From assembly GCF_947623445.1 (NCBI RefSeq), contig NC_135247.1, positions 6,760,501-6,824,500 on the forward strand: 64,000 bases of DNA, read 5' to 3'. The translations under genes were made by a program, and so were the position numbers. The stretch is from Clavelina lepadiformis (lineage: Eukaryota; Chordata; Ascidiacea; Aplousobranchia; Clavelinidae). Shown here in pieces: positions 48,037 through 58,300 of the stretch. The notes beneath the pieces were generated by a model that worked only from the letters and a program-made list of their open reading frames with translations, did no database searches and was not told where the DNA came from. Numbering within the stretch: position 1 is the first letter of the stretch; each line of letters opens with the position of its first letter.

Positions 48037-50514
48037 ATGCAAAAGTTTTTTTGTGAATTATCTTCTGTAGAGATTGATCATGTAGTAATAATAATAAGAA
48101 CGTCGGTTGCATTTCTAAAAGTTGTGCGTTTTTTAATCTCATCTGAAATCATTAAACTCTGTGAAATCTTAATGTGGACCGACTCGGCAAAGGAAGACGA
48201 AATTGTTCAACAACTGAGAAAGCTTTGTGATGAAAGAGGGCGAGAAATCGAGCCTTTGAAGTCGGCCAAATGGCTCCATCAGCTCGGTCTAGTTTACTTG
48301 AACAGGAGTCCAGACAAAATATGTTTACTACAATCCGCTGCACTCTTTAACGCATCGATTGTTAGGAATCCCGAAAACGTTGACGTGGTAAAAAACGATC
48401 TTGGACGGCTATGCAGTGAAGTGCTTCGGATATCAGATGCGGAGAAGTGCCACACAGATTTAGGTGTTATCTCTAAAGAGGTACGCAGGAAAGTGGAAGG
48501 TATGAGAGAGGCTGTGAGATTGCGGCTTAGCAGCTTCTGTCTTGGTGACGATAGCGGTGAATCTTACGAAACTGGCGTTACAGATTTCATTCAGGATTTG
48601 CAGAATAATATCACGAAAGATTTCAACAGCGTAATGAGATATTTGTCGGATGTATGCATCGATGTCTTAGGCAATGCGCCATGCGAATATTCTCATGTAG
48701 GTATGGGTTCACTAGCCCGAAAAGAAGTTACCCCGTTTTCTGATTTCGAAAGCATTATTGTTTTGAGTGACAGGGTCAAAGTGCAAAAAAATTACGAAGA
48801 AATTTTGGAATATTTTCGTTGGTTTACGATTATATTCCAAGTTGTACTGCTGAATTTAGGTGAGACTGTTATCCCTAGTGTGGCTGTTCCATCACTAAAT
48901 AACTTTTTAGTTAAGGACGGTGACTGGTTTTTCGATTGCCACACGCCTAGGGGTATTTGTTTTGACGGACTGATGCCCCATGCTAGCAAAACACCGCTAG
49001 GAAGACAAAAGGAGACAGCGGCAAAACCTTGGAAAACTGAACTTATCAAACCACTTTCTGAAATGTTGGCGTATTTAAGTTCAGAAAGTGACTTGAAAAA
49101 CGGATATCATCTTGCCGATATCCTAACTACAACATGCTACGTTTCGGGGAATGAAGATTTATGTGAAGAATTTAGGGATCAGGTCGTCTTATATCTTGAA
49201 GCTCAAGCTAGGAATCCTCACAGAATCGAGATATTGATCGACATGATTAAGGAAGATTTAGATTCGTTTGCTGTGTTTAACAATCTTTATGCAGCACACT
49301 CAAAGAACGCTATTAATGCCAAGAGAATGATATATCGGAGTTCTACAATATTTCTTTCTACCCTGGGTAAAATTCATCAAGTAAAAGGTGCGTCATGCTT
49401 TGAGATCGTTTCAGAGATGGAACAAAGAAAAATAATAACACCAAAAGCAGCACATAACTTACGTTTTGCTATCGCTGTGGGATGTTACGTGCGCCTCAGT
49501 GCTTACATGAAAAAGAAAGCTCAGTTTGATGCCATAACCTTTTATTCTCGTCCTGGTGAAAGCAGTCATGAGTTGGAACTTTTAAGTTTAGCACCTCCTG
49601 ACGATTTGCTGACTTACTTCAAAATAACATTCTGTATTCAACAAAATATGCAGAAAAGGGCACAAACTGCTTTGGTTGGTGATCTGAGAGATCCGGGAAG
49701 AGATGCCGAGATGCTGATATTATTCTACCTAGGCCAGTATGAAAAGGTTACGAAAATATGTTTAGAGCTCCGAAAATTGTTCACCAAGCAAAAACACAAA
49801 GCCGAAAAAATTGCAGCATATACTTCAATATTAAAGGAAAGCTACTTTCGATTGGGTCATTACGAAAGTGCTCTTTGCGAGGCAGAAGCTGAACTTGATT
49901 TTCAACTACAACATAAAAATGAAATCGATATAGCAGACTGCAGAAAGGCAGTTGGCAGATGTCTCTTTAGGCTTAATAGATTTCATGAATCAGTTTTGCA
50001 GTATCAAGCTGAACTTATCTTGAGAGAGAAATACAAAGTCAACGACGCTCAACAAAAAAAAATGGCAGATTGTTACAAGAATATTGGCTACGCAAATTTT
50101 AAACTTGAATTGTTTTCGGAAGCATTTCGCTTTTTCCGAGAAGAACAGAGTATTCTCTTAAAAATGACATCTATTAAGACAAAACACAAATTAGCGGAAT
50201 GTTATACAAACATTGCTGGATGCCTATGCAAACTCAATCGGTTTGATGAAGCATTATCTGACTATAAATCAGCCAAAGACACCAGGATATTGCTCTCTGC
50301 AAACTGTGCGATAGATTTGTCTGTTGCAGAGTGTTTAAGTAAAATAGGATTTTGCTTGTATACACTGCATAATTACAAAGAAGCCTTAGATTCTTACAAC
50401 AACGAGCTAGAAATCCTTGAAAATATAGTTATGTCTGTTGATCTTAAAGAAAAAATTGAAGATTGCCAGTACAACAAGAAGGCATGTTTTTTACATCTTC
50501 GTGATGGCGTATGA
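48037..50514 (+). CDS. nucleotidyltransferase-like domain fused to C-terminal TPRs, intronless
   Basis: An uninterrupted 825-codon frame. Residues 221-238 (VGMGSLARKEVTPFSDFE) carry the G-S-x-A-R-x-E-x-T-P-x-S-D-x-E pattern of the GlnD/DUF294-type nucleotidyltransferase fold, with D236 and E238 as the likely metal ligands (the usual second acidic residue is E here). A helical region follows, then from about residue 590 to 815 at least five ~44-residue tetratricopeptide-like repeats, each with an RLGHYESAL, RLNRFHESV, KLELFSEAF, KLNRFDEAL or TLHNYKEAL turn. Proteins of this build are, to my memory, expanded in lancelet, Hydra and ascidians without known function. An alternative start is Met46 (48172, MWTDSAKEDE), which begins where the sequence becomes charged and protein-like; the first 45 residues are hydrophobic and less convincing. 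An upstream exon cannot be excluded. Nucleotide transfer is a prediction. Confidence 0.85.
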   Translation: MQKFFCELSSVEIDHVVIIIRTSVAFLKVVRFLISSEIIKLCEILMWTDSAKEDEIVQQLRKLCDERGREIEPLKSAKWLHQLGLVYLNRSPDKICLLQSAALFNASIVRNPENVDVVKNDLGRLCSEVLRISDAEKCHTDLGVISKEVRRKVEGMREAVRLRLSSFCLGDDSGESYETGVTDFIQDLQNNITKDFNSVMRYLSDVCIDVLGNAPCEYSHVGMGSLARKEVTPFSDFESIIVLSDRVKVQKNYEEILEYFRWFTIIFQVVLLNLGETVIPSVAVPSLNNFLVKDGDWFFDCHTPRGICFDGLMPHASKTPLGRQKETAAKPWKTELIKPLSEMLAYLSSESDLKNGYHLADILTTTCYVSGNEDLCEEFRDQVVLYLEAQARNPHRIEILIDMIKEDLDSFAVFNNLYAAHSKNAINAKRMIYRSSTIFLSTLGKIHQVKGASCFEIVSEMEQRKIITPKAAHNLRFAIAVGCYVRLSAYMKKKAQFDAITFYSRPGESSHELELLSLAPPDDLLTYFKITFCIQQNMQKRAQTALVGDLRDPGRDAEMLILFYLGQYEKVTKICLELRKLFTKQKHKAEKIAAYTSILKESYFRLGHYESALCEAEAELDFQLQHKNEIDIADCRKAVGRCLFRLNRFHESVLQYQAELILREKYKVNDAQQKKMADCYKNIGYANFKLELFSEAFRFFREEQSILLKMTSIKTKHKLAECYTNIAGCLCKLNRFDEALSDYKSAKDTRILLSANCAIDLSVAECLSKIGFCLYTLHNYKEALDSYNNELEILENIVMSVDLKEKIEDCQYNKKACFLHLRDGV

Positions 50515-50534
50515 AGTGTTGCTTAAAAGAATGC

Positions 50535-50624
50535 CAAGAAAGTTTACGATTGATTGATAGCTTGGTTTGACAAAGCTTACAAGAAAGTTTACGATTGATT
50601 GATAGCTTGATTTGACAAAGCTTA
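50535..50624. repeat. tandem duplication of 45 bp
   Basis: Two adjacent copies (50535-50579, 50580-50624) starting CAAGAAAGTTTACGATTG and differing by one G/A, in the 3' flank of the NTase-TPR gene. Confidence 0.9.
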
Positions 50625-50973
50625 CCGTATAAACCTAAATAGAAATTGGCAAATGCAAGCCTATAATAATTGAATGATTTGATTGTCTCAGGTCATTTAG
50701 ATGCACTTTTTAGTTTTTGTAGTAACGTCTACGTTTGCATTTTTGTAGCCGTTCACCAAAAAGCCTTTTTTCTTTTATGTTCTGGAGTTTTTGTGTGCTA
50801 TATAAAATTTGCCATGCGTTGTAAAAGCAGAAAATATAACAATGTGGTTTTTAAGTTAATATATATTTACAGTTAGGTTAAGCAGATCACATTTTCTGAG
50901 TTAATTCAAACTATTGATAAGTTAGCTCAAAATTTATTAAAAATTCCTCGTGAACTGCAATATTATAAGAACT

Positions 50974-52401
50974 AGATATAGTTTGGCACTCTGAAGGTTA
51001 ACTTTATATCTTTCGACACGAGTTTTCGCAAGCATAAGCTTGCTTCTTCAGGTGTACTGTGAAATGGCAAAAAAATATTTCAAAATTGCTAGGTAAATGT
51101 CTGCTTGGAAACAACCATCGCAATTGTGACGTAATATCTACATGAATCCAACCAATCACAAAATACTTAATGATTTAACAAAATAAAATAATATAAATTG
51201 GTAAATGAAAGGAAACGGGAATAAAGCTCTATTAAAGTCAAATAATATATATTTATTTATAAAGTTCCATAAAACCGGCATCTCTGTTAAGGCCGTCATT
51301 AATGCAATTAAAGAAGTAAATGATACGCTGTTCCTCAATTTTGCAATCAAGGCGGTTATTAGAAATTAATGTTCGTAATACGGTGATGCGTGAGTTGTTG
51401 ATGTTATGGCCCGGTGAGTTGAAATGTTCAGCTACTGGTTTATGGTTATGTTCATGACGGTTGTTCATGATGGATACCATTTTTATGATCCGTGAATCAT
51501 TTCCTCAAGGATGATCCTGTTTTTCCCACGTAAACTTCTTCAGATGGTTCGGGTAATTTGCTTGACGTCAGGAGATTTCTGAGGTTGAGAGGTTGTCAGT
51601 AAGCTATTAGAGGTTGGTTTGGAGAGACAGCATTGAATTTAGGATCAGCATTGCGTTTAGGATTAACATTGAGAATGCCCTGTAGATCTTTAGCTATATA
51701 CTCTTTATGGTTCTCAGTTGTGGAGAGAATGTCATGACGATTGGAGTCCTATACGACTCTTGAGGCTTACGCCCATAATCCAGGAGCTTGTAGCGTGATT
51801 TCTTTTTTCGTTTTGGTAGCCGAGCGTCGCAAATTCCCGATGTAATTTGCGTAGTTGTTGGTCTCGGTCTGAAAGGGAAGAGCAAATGCGGCAGTATCTT
51901 AATGCTTGACTGCAAACAATAGATTTACATATATGAGGGGGGTGTGAGCTGTTAGGGTGTAGGTAAATAAAAGAATCTGTAGGTTTTCTGTAGGTTTTAT
52001 ACTTTATTCTGGATTAACGCTACCTGGGTGTCTAAGAAGTGGACTTCCGTTTTGGACCATTCCAACGTCAATTGGATGCTAAAATGTTTAGAGTTAAGGG
52101 CCTCCGAAAATTGGACAAGATTATCGTAACCGTGAGTCCTAAATAAATTTAGTTAAAGATTCGGTAACGGCAAAGGTGTCGTTAGGCGGAAGACTACGAC
52201 GGATGGCCTGTTGACCGGTTTTGTGAAGACTGTTCGTGGAATGAGGAATTTTTTGCCATTTCACAGTTCACCGGAAGTAGCAAGCTTATGCTTGCGAAAG
52301 CTCGTGTCGAAATATTTAAAGTTAACAGTCAGAGTGCCAAACTATATCCTGTTTTATGTTTTACTTTAACATTTGGTTAGCACGGTTCAGACAACATCAA
52401 C
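50974..52401 (-). mobile_element. truncated Penelope-like retroelement with inverted terminal repeats
   Basis: A 1428-bp insertion bounded by a perfect 12-bp duplication ATTATAAGAACT (50962-50973 and 52402-52413). On the minus strand, from 52150 downward, the translation gives LDTQVALIQ (end of the reverse transcriptase palm), then YRTPIVMTFSPQL and a C-terminal block PVAEHFNSPGH ... GLNRDAGF (51253-51480) typical of the GIY-YIG endonuclease of Penelope elements. The 5' two thirds of the polymerase are missing. The left end (about 50974-51065) and right end (about 52262-52350) are copies of one terminal repeat in opposite orientation, each with the CTGAAGAAG...GCGAAA hammerhead-like core (the right copy has a diverged CGGAAGTAG). 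No intact protein remains. Confidence 0.88.
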
Positions 52402-52637
52402 ATTATAAGAACTGGTTGGTTTAGCCTATGTATGCCTATGGCTGTATTTTTGTGTAACAGTCTTAAACCCAACAAAACAATTAAAGTTAAAATGTATAGA
52501 GTAGACTACGCTTGCATGCATTTTTACCGCGGTGATGCTATTGTATATTTATACTGAGCCCTTTATACAGTTAACAGAATGTATAACGTTCAATCTCGGT
52601 AGAGCATGGCACTGCAAGTTCATATACTTAAGGAATT

Positions 52638-54502
52638 TCATGGTTTTTGTTTTACACTAAGTATAGGTGTTTCTGGTGTAATATATCCCGAAGAAATACA
52701 AGAACTATTGATAGTCTGGTCACCAAATAGCCATTTGATAGAAGAATCAAGAGTTTTGTGAGGAAGTGCTCCTCCATTGTCAACCAGAACTCGACAGATC
52801 TTGCATATAGGAGATTCGTACCCAGGGCGAAGCATTTGTGTGGGGACGTTTACCGGTATTGGCTCCTTCTTCCAGTGAAAATATTCCCTGTACGCCGAAT
52901 CGTTTTTATCTAGATAGTGCATGTACTCGACAAGTTTCTGTGGTGATTCAAAATCTTCAACGTGAATAAAGGAATATTTTGGAGCCAAAGCTGCAACGTC
53001 TTCACGTGAAGGTCCCCATACTATGGGAACCAGATTGGCCATCAATCCATTTCTCCAAAACTTTTCTGTTAAGTAGTCTTTGCAATGCCAAGAGTTTTCA
53101 AAGGCGAGATAAAATTTGTAGGGTCGCAAAAAGGCCAGAAAATCTGAGATATCTTTCGATATTGGAGATTTATAACACTTACCGTGCAAATCAATATCCA
53201 GTCCAAGTTTGATCAATTTTTCGACATATCGCATGCGATCAATTGATCCTTCAGACCTGTTACAGTTGCTGACGATCCATACAGCAAGACGTCTTTTGGA
53301 AGCAATTATTTGATTTATGTAATTGTCGATTGAAGCCCGGTCGTCATTAGGAATAGAACGCCTTACATAGTCTGCATTGCCTATGTACCACATGATATCC
53401 GCGTCCCGTCGATAAGATAGGGTGTAGTTGAACATCGTATCAAATGTCCCTTCCATGTTTTCTAACAAACGATAGGTTTTTCCTGGGTCATCCCTTTGCC
53501 ACAACACATATGCTTGTTCCTTGCGTCTGTATTATGAAAACAATTTTTATACTCGCATATATTTAGAGAGATACATACATTGCTCTCTTACACGTTGTTT
53601 AAACATATACGTTTATGCTGTTTACTGATTACCTGACTTACTTTGTTAATGTCGGAAACACTGAAGTATGCAGTGAAATATTAAGCAATTTAAACAGATT
53701 TGAGACGGTTTTACTCTTAACGGAAACGTTTTAGACGAAAATACTGATAACTTTTACAAATATGTATGGTAACTGTCTATTACCGGGTGTTTTTGGACGG
53801 CAGATCATTCAAGTGACGTATGTAGGGAGTGTTATCAAAGAGTACCACGTTGCTTTTATTCAGGGTTCTTCTGTCCGTAGTCAGCCTACATTTCCCACAA
53901 ACACCAAAAAAAATTCTTTCTAAAAGAGTTTCTTTGTTCTTTTCCATTATAGCAGGAGGCCACCAGACCAGTATAACCGGCATATTGTCATCCAACTGCT
54001 CGCGAAGGCCATTTTTCATTATAGAATAAGATGGTTCTTTTGTCCATGATTTGTCTCTCCTCACTTGCAGAGATACCGGATCGCGAAAGACGTTTAAGAA
54101 AAATTCATTTTTGGAAATTGCATCCTGGTTTTGCATGTAAAGAGTCCCTGTACCCACATTTTTTTCGTATTTAGTTATGTCCGAAGCGTCTTTCTGGGCA
54201 GTGTTGCCATTTTTCTGCTTTGAAAGCTTCACTGCTTTTTGTTTTAAAGACGCTAAAGTGTTCAAGATTTGAGGGTGGTTTCTTTCTTGCTCAACTTCAT
54301 TTCGTATTTCCTCAATATCATAAACTTTCAAAATGTTCTCTTTTTGGTGCGAATTATTTTCCAGCTCGTCTACGCTTTCGCCTCTATTTGAGGTAATATA
54401 AGAAAACGTGCAAATTATCAGCACAAAGCTAATTAGCATCCATCCGTCACTTCCTTTGAATCTTTTCGCCCTAAACCTATTCTTTTTTAGTTTCGATCTC
54501 AT
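52638..54502 (-). CDS. alpha-1,3-fucosyltransferase-like (GT10), Golgi type II membrane protein
   Basis: Two coding exons, 53784-54502 and 52638-53526, joined GT-AG in frame to 535 aa. The first ATG in the open frame is at 54502. Residues 1-20 are basic, 21-37 (WMLISFVLIICTFSYIT) form a signal anchor, then a long Lys/Asn/Glu-rich stem of about 120 residues. The catalytic part has ILVWWPP, the paired Cys of CGKCRLTTDRR, VWIVSNCNRS at about 322-331 and the donor-binding GT10 signature FYLAFENSWHCKDYLTEKFW at about 378-397, followed by NGLMANLVPIVWG. GT10 enzymes transfer fucose from GDP-fucose to GlcNAc on N-glycans or Lewis-type chains; acceptor cannot be told here. It is longer than typical FUTs (about 350-400 aa) mainly because of the stem. 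It runs the same way as the LRR gene beyond it. No disruption seen. Confidence 0.93.
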
Positions 54503-55383
54503 ATTATGCAAGCAAAAACTTTCTAATGCTTAGATTACTGTATGTGGTTATAACCTGCTAGCACCCGTGTGTTTCACTAAAGTAATCGTTGACTTGAATA
54601 AGATTATTTCTCGCTATAGCTTACGGCCATAAATTCAAGTGCACACTTTGTAACCGTAGACAGTCTCATAGCAACAGATATTGCCTGAAGCAAAAGCGCG
54701 AACCGCTCTAGAAATAGAACGTTGGTTCGACAACTTAATGAATCTTCAGCATTCCAACATTTTGTTGTCATGGTTAAACGTTTAAAATGCTTGGGGCAGT
54801 TTTAGGCTTTCGGCAGTTTGTTGTTTTCTGTATTAGAGCCATGCCGCAACAACGGTTGTTCGGCCCACACAAGATGGCCACCAGCGCAAAGGGTGGCCAG
54901 TTTTGACTGACAGAAACAAATATTCAGCAGCGTCACTCTCATCTTTAGGTAAAACCCAAAAATGCAGTTTCGCGTAATAGCTAGGATTACGTTGTAAACA
55001 TGAGATTTTAACACCGACACTAATGCTTTGCTTTATTAGATATGAGGTGGCATTTTTTCCTTTTTTGATTTAATAAAACGGAAGATAAACAAAAACAAAA
55101 CATAACCAAGAGAAATTTTCGGAAGCGGTACATAAAATGCTAAATTATGGGACGGCATTTTTAGCTTCCGTACTGGTTCTTTTCACTTCTGATTCGATCT
55201 CTGTTCGACATTATATTAAAAGTAAAATTCACAAATTAAAATGTTATTTAATGCATATAATAATTAAAACATACATCATAAGAGCAATTAAAAACAATGA
55301 AGAATTAATACAAGAATAATTAGAACTGACAAAGGTTTAGCTATATGAAAGGATCACTTCAGAAGTTACACGAATAGGTTACA
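54503..55383. other. spacer between FUT-like gene and LRR receptor gene
   Basis: About 880 bp that should include the fucosyltransferase promoter and the LRR gene 3' UTR. Minus-strand AATAAA lies near 55030. No gene recognised. Confidence 0.4.
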
Positions 55384-58300
55384 TCACAAGGAACAATCGG
55401 AATTTGTACCATTTAAGTCACATGACTCAGTGAGCAACGGTTTACTTCCGGAATTACTTCTCGTTTTCTTCTCACGAAAAGATCTTTTTGATGGCGATCT
55501 GTTACCACCTAAAAATGTTTTCACATCAAACGAAAAGCTTTGAATTTCGGAAGCGTCTTGATCGACCATTGAGTTTGGTTTGTGCACAACTTGTGCTTGA
55601 CCTGCTTGCTCTGCATCCCCCGTGTCTGATTCATCGATGTATGGCATCGTTCCTATTCTTTCCAAAGAACAACAAGTTTCCGTGTTCGCTTTTGGGTTGT
55701 TCATCTGGCATTCGTAATGTTGCCCAATCCCGTTTCGGTCGTAAATATTCGGACAACTTACCGACGACAAAACATTATTTTCTTCGACGTTTTTTCTGAT
55801 GGGTTTTATTTCATAAAGCTTTATAACCTGCCTCTCACGTTTCTCTGCTTTTTTCCCAAGTTTGTTTGTGCGCTGACCGTTTGCTGGGTTTGGGGAAGAC
55901 GACCTAGGTAAGTTCCATGATTGTATGGAGTTGCAATAAGGAATCCGATTTGTGTTGTTGGTTCGTATTCCACCCATTCCACTTAGGACCATGTTGGTTT
56001 TGTTCATCGTTCTAAGTATATTCGTGAATAAAAGCTTAGGCAAACTTTCCACCCTACCAACACTAAAATATATTGGCAATATGTGACAACTTTAATAATA
56101 ACAATGAAATGTTTATCATGGTTCCAGACATTTTGGTTTCCTACAAGTGATATTCCAACAAAAATTCTATACAACCTGAATTTGACCCATTCAATCAATA
56201 ACTCAAAATATATATTCTTGTTTGTAACTTCCACTGTTTTACTCAAAATAAAATCTTGTTAGCTATTCCCCCTTAATTTACATTTAACTTGTAAAAGCGG
56301 TAAAACAGTGACCGTCATGCAAAGTTCAAACTTTCGAAGTTTTAGTATGGTGCATCAGTTGGCATATAACTTACCTTGGCGACATAGAGAATTGTGATGC
56401 TGATCCATTTTGTCTGTGGAGTTTCTGCGGCTTTCGCCTTCTGAGTAAAGCTTCATTTTTTGAATTAACTCTCTCCTTATAAACTCTCTGCTCATCCATC
56501 AAATCGTACAGCCCTGACCTTAGACGATGTATTCGGCTTATCATAACACTGCAACATCTGTTCAAATAAATTAGTCAAAAAACAACGTTTGGCCGCAGGA
56601 TATGCTCACAGAACTGTTAACAATTAAATTCTACGCATATTCTCTACCAAGCTCAGGTAGAAGATGTAGGTGTAAAGTAGTTCAAATGACTGATATTAAT
56701 ATTTGTATAGTTCATACTAATAATAAGGTTCTAAACATAAGGTCTTACCCACATATCATTACGATAACGATCGAAACAGCGAATGTCAAAGGGCCGATTA
56801 ACATTGATATAAACAGTGACAAGGGTTCCTCTGTACATGTGAGATAAAAGTTCGAAACTGAATCCACTAGAAACTTCTGGCCACTTTGCGGCAAAAAGCA
56901 AACCGTTTTCTGGTCAACTTCAACTGAATAGCATCGATCTTCGTAAAAATAGCTTTCACCATCAAGACGAAGACAATTTTCCAATCCGTCACAACTGTTG
57001 CTGCACAATGAATTGTTATTTGGTTCCCAATGCAATGCATATTTCACCGCTCGAATATGACAATCGCAGTATAGGGGATTGCCGTATGCCCATAAACCTT
57101 CCAGATAAGGTAAGGTGGACTTGATTGCGTCACTTTGGTAACGATATTCGGTAGTTGCAATTAGGAGCTTTGTGATATTGCACATCTGGAAAAGAGACGT
57201 AGTTTGAAAGGAAAATAAAATAAGAGTTCAGCAACTTTCTTCCATTTTTGTGAGTGCGTGCTTAGTATGGCGCATAACGGTACGTGCCATTTTTGACTGA
57301 GACAAATCAAAATTGCTTTGTGAAGCTATGTTTATCGGGGTTGATACTAATGAGGAAAGAGTGTCGTGAGTGTTGATATATTTCGTTTTCCCTACGTTTC
57401 GCCATTTATCTATTCTACACTCTAAACTTTGTAATGGGGATATACTTCAATGAAAAAGCTTGACTGAAGCGGTAATGAATTACAAATCAGAATTGCAGGT
57501 GACACATACATAAATAATTAATTAACTTCAACCTTCTCGATGGCCGCTTCGCACGCTTAACGCGTAAGGAATAAATTATAATGGTTTAATTGTTTTGCAT
57601 GAAGCAATTAGGCTATTTTAAATGCAACTTTTACGCCAGGTGCAGGCAGCTCGTATACAGAGTTTGCAAGGCTGCAGCCCTTCCTGCAATTTTTTCCAGC
57701 AAGTCAAATGAAACAAAATGCTAACACGTTTTAGTTTTCTATTCTTCCTTCAAAGCACTCAGTATTTTCAGCCCGAAATCGTACAAAACTGCGCAGCATG
57801 CCCTAGTTTTCTGCTGGTTTGTAACAAGCAGTTGTTACTGCTTGTTACCAGTGCTACTGCATTGATGTTGAGTGACTTAACTACATGCTACTGCTACAGA
57901 ACTTTTCACTTGTAGGTTAGGATCGTTTTAACGGTTATTTCAAAGATGCAATAGACTGGGGCAGTGTACGTGGGCTTAGACCTGAAGGCTGTGCCCAAAG
58001 GCTATTCATTTCGTATTGGGTTAGGCTGCAAGGAAAACATGCAACTTTTGAAAAAATCAAGCTTATGAACTACGAATATACAATAGCACATACCAAAAGT
58101 TTCCTTAGGTTAGCCACACACACTTGTTTAAAACAGAGATTCATTTCGATCGCTCATTTAAAAAAGAATTAAAGCAGGTCGAAAATTTCCATCGTTAAGG
58201 CGATCGGAAATATCTTGCCACCCAGACGGTAACATGGAAAAGGTCTTATTCTATCCAGTACTTTCAATTCGTTTATTGGAAAATGTATAAATAGTATGGT

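Noticed and set aside
55488..55799. 103-codon plus-strand frame
   Set aside because: Shadow of the LRR receptor last exon.
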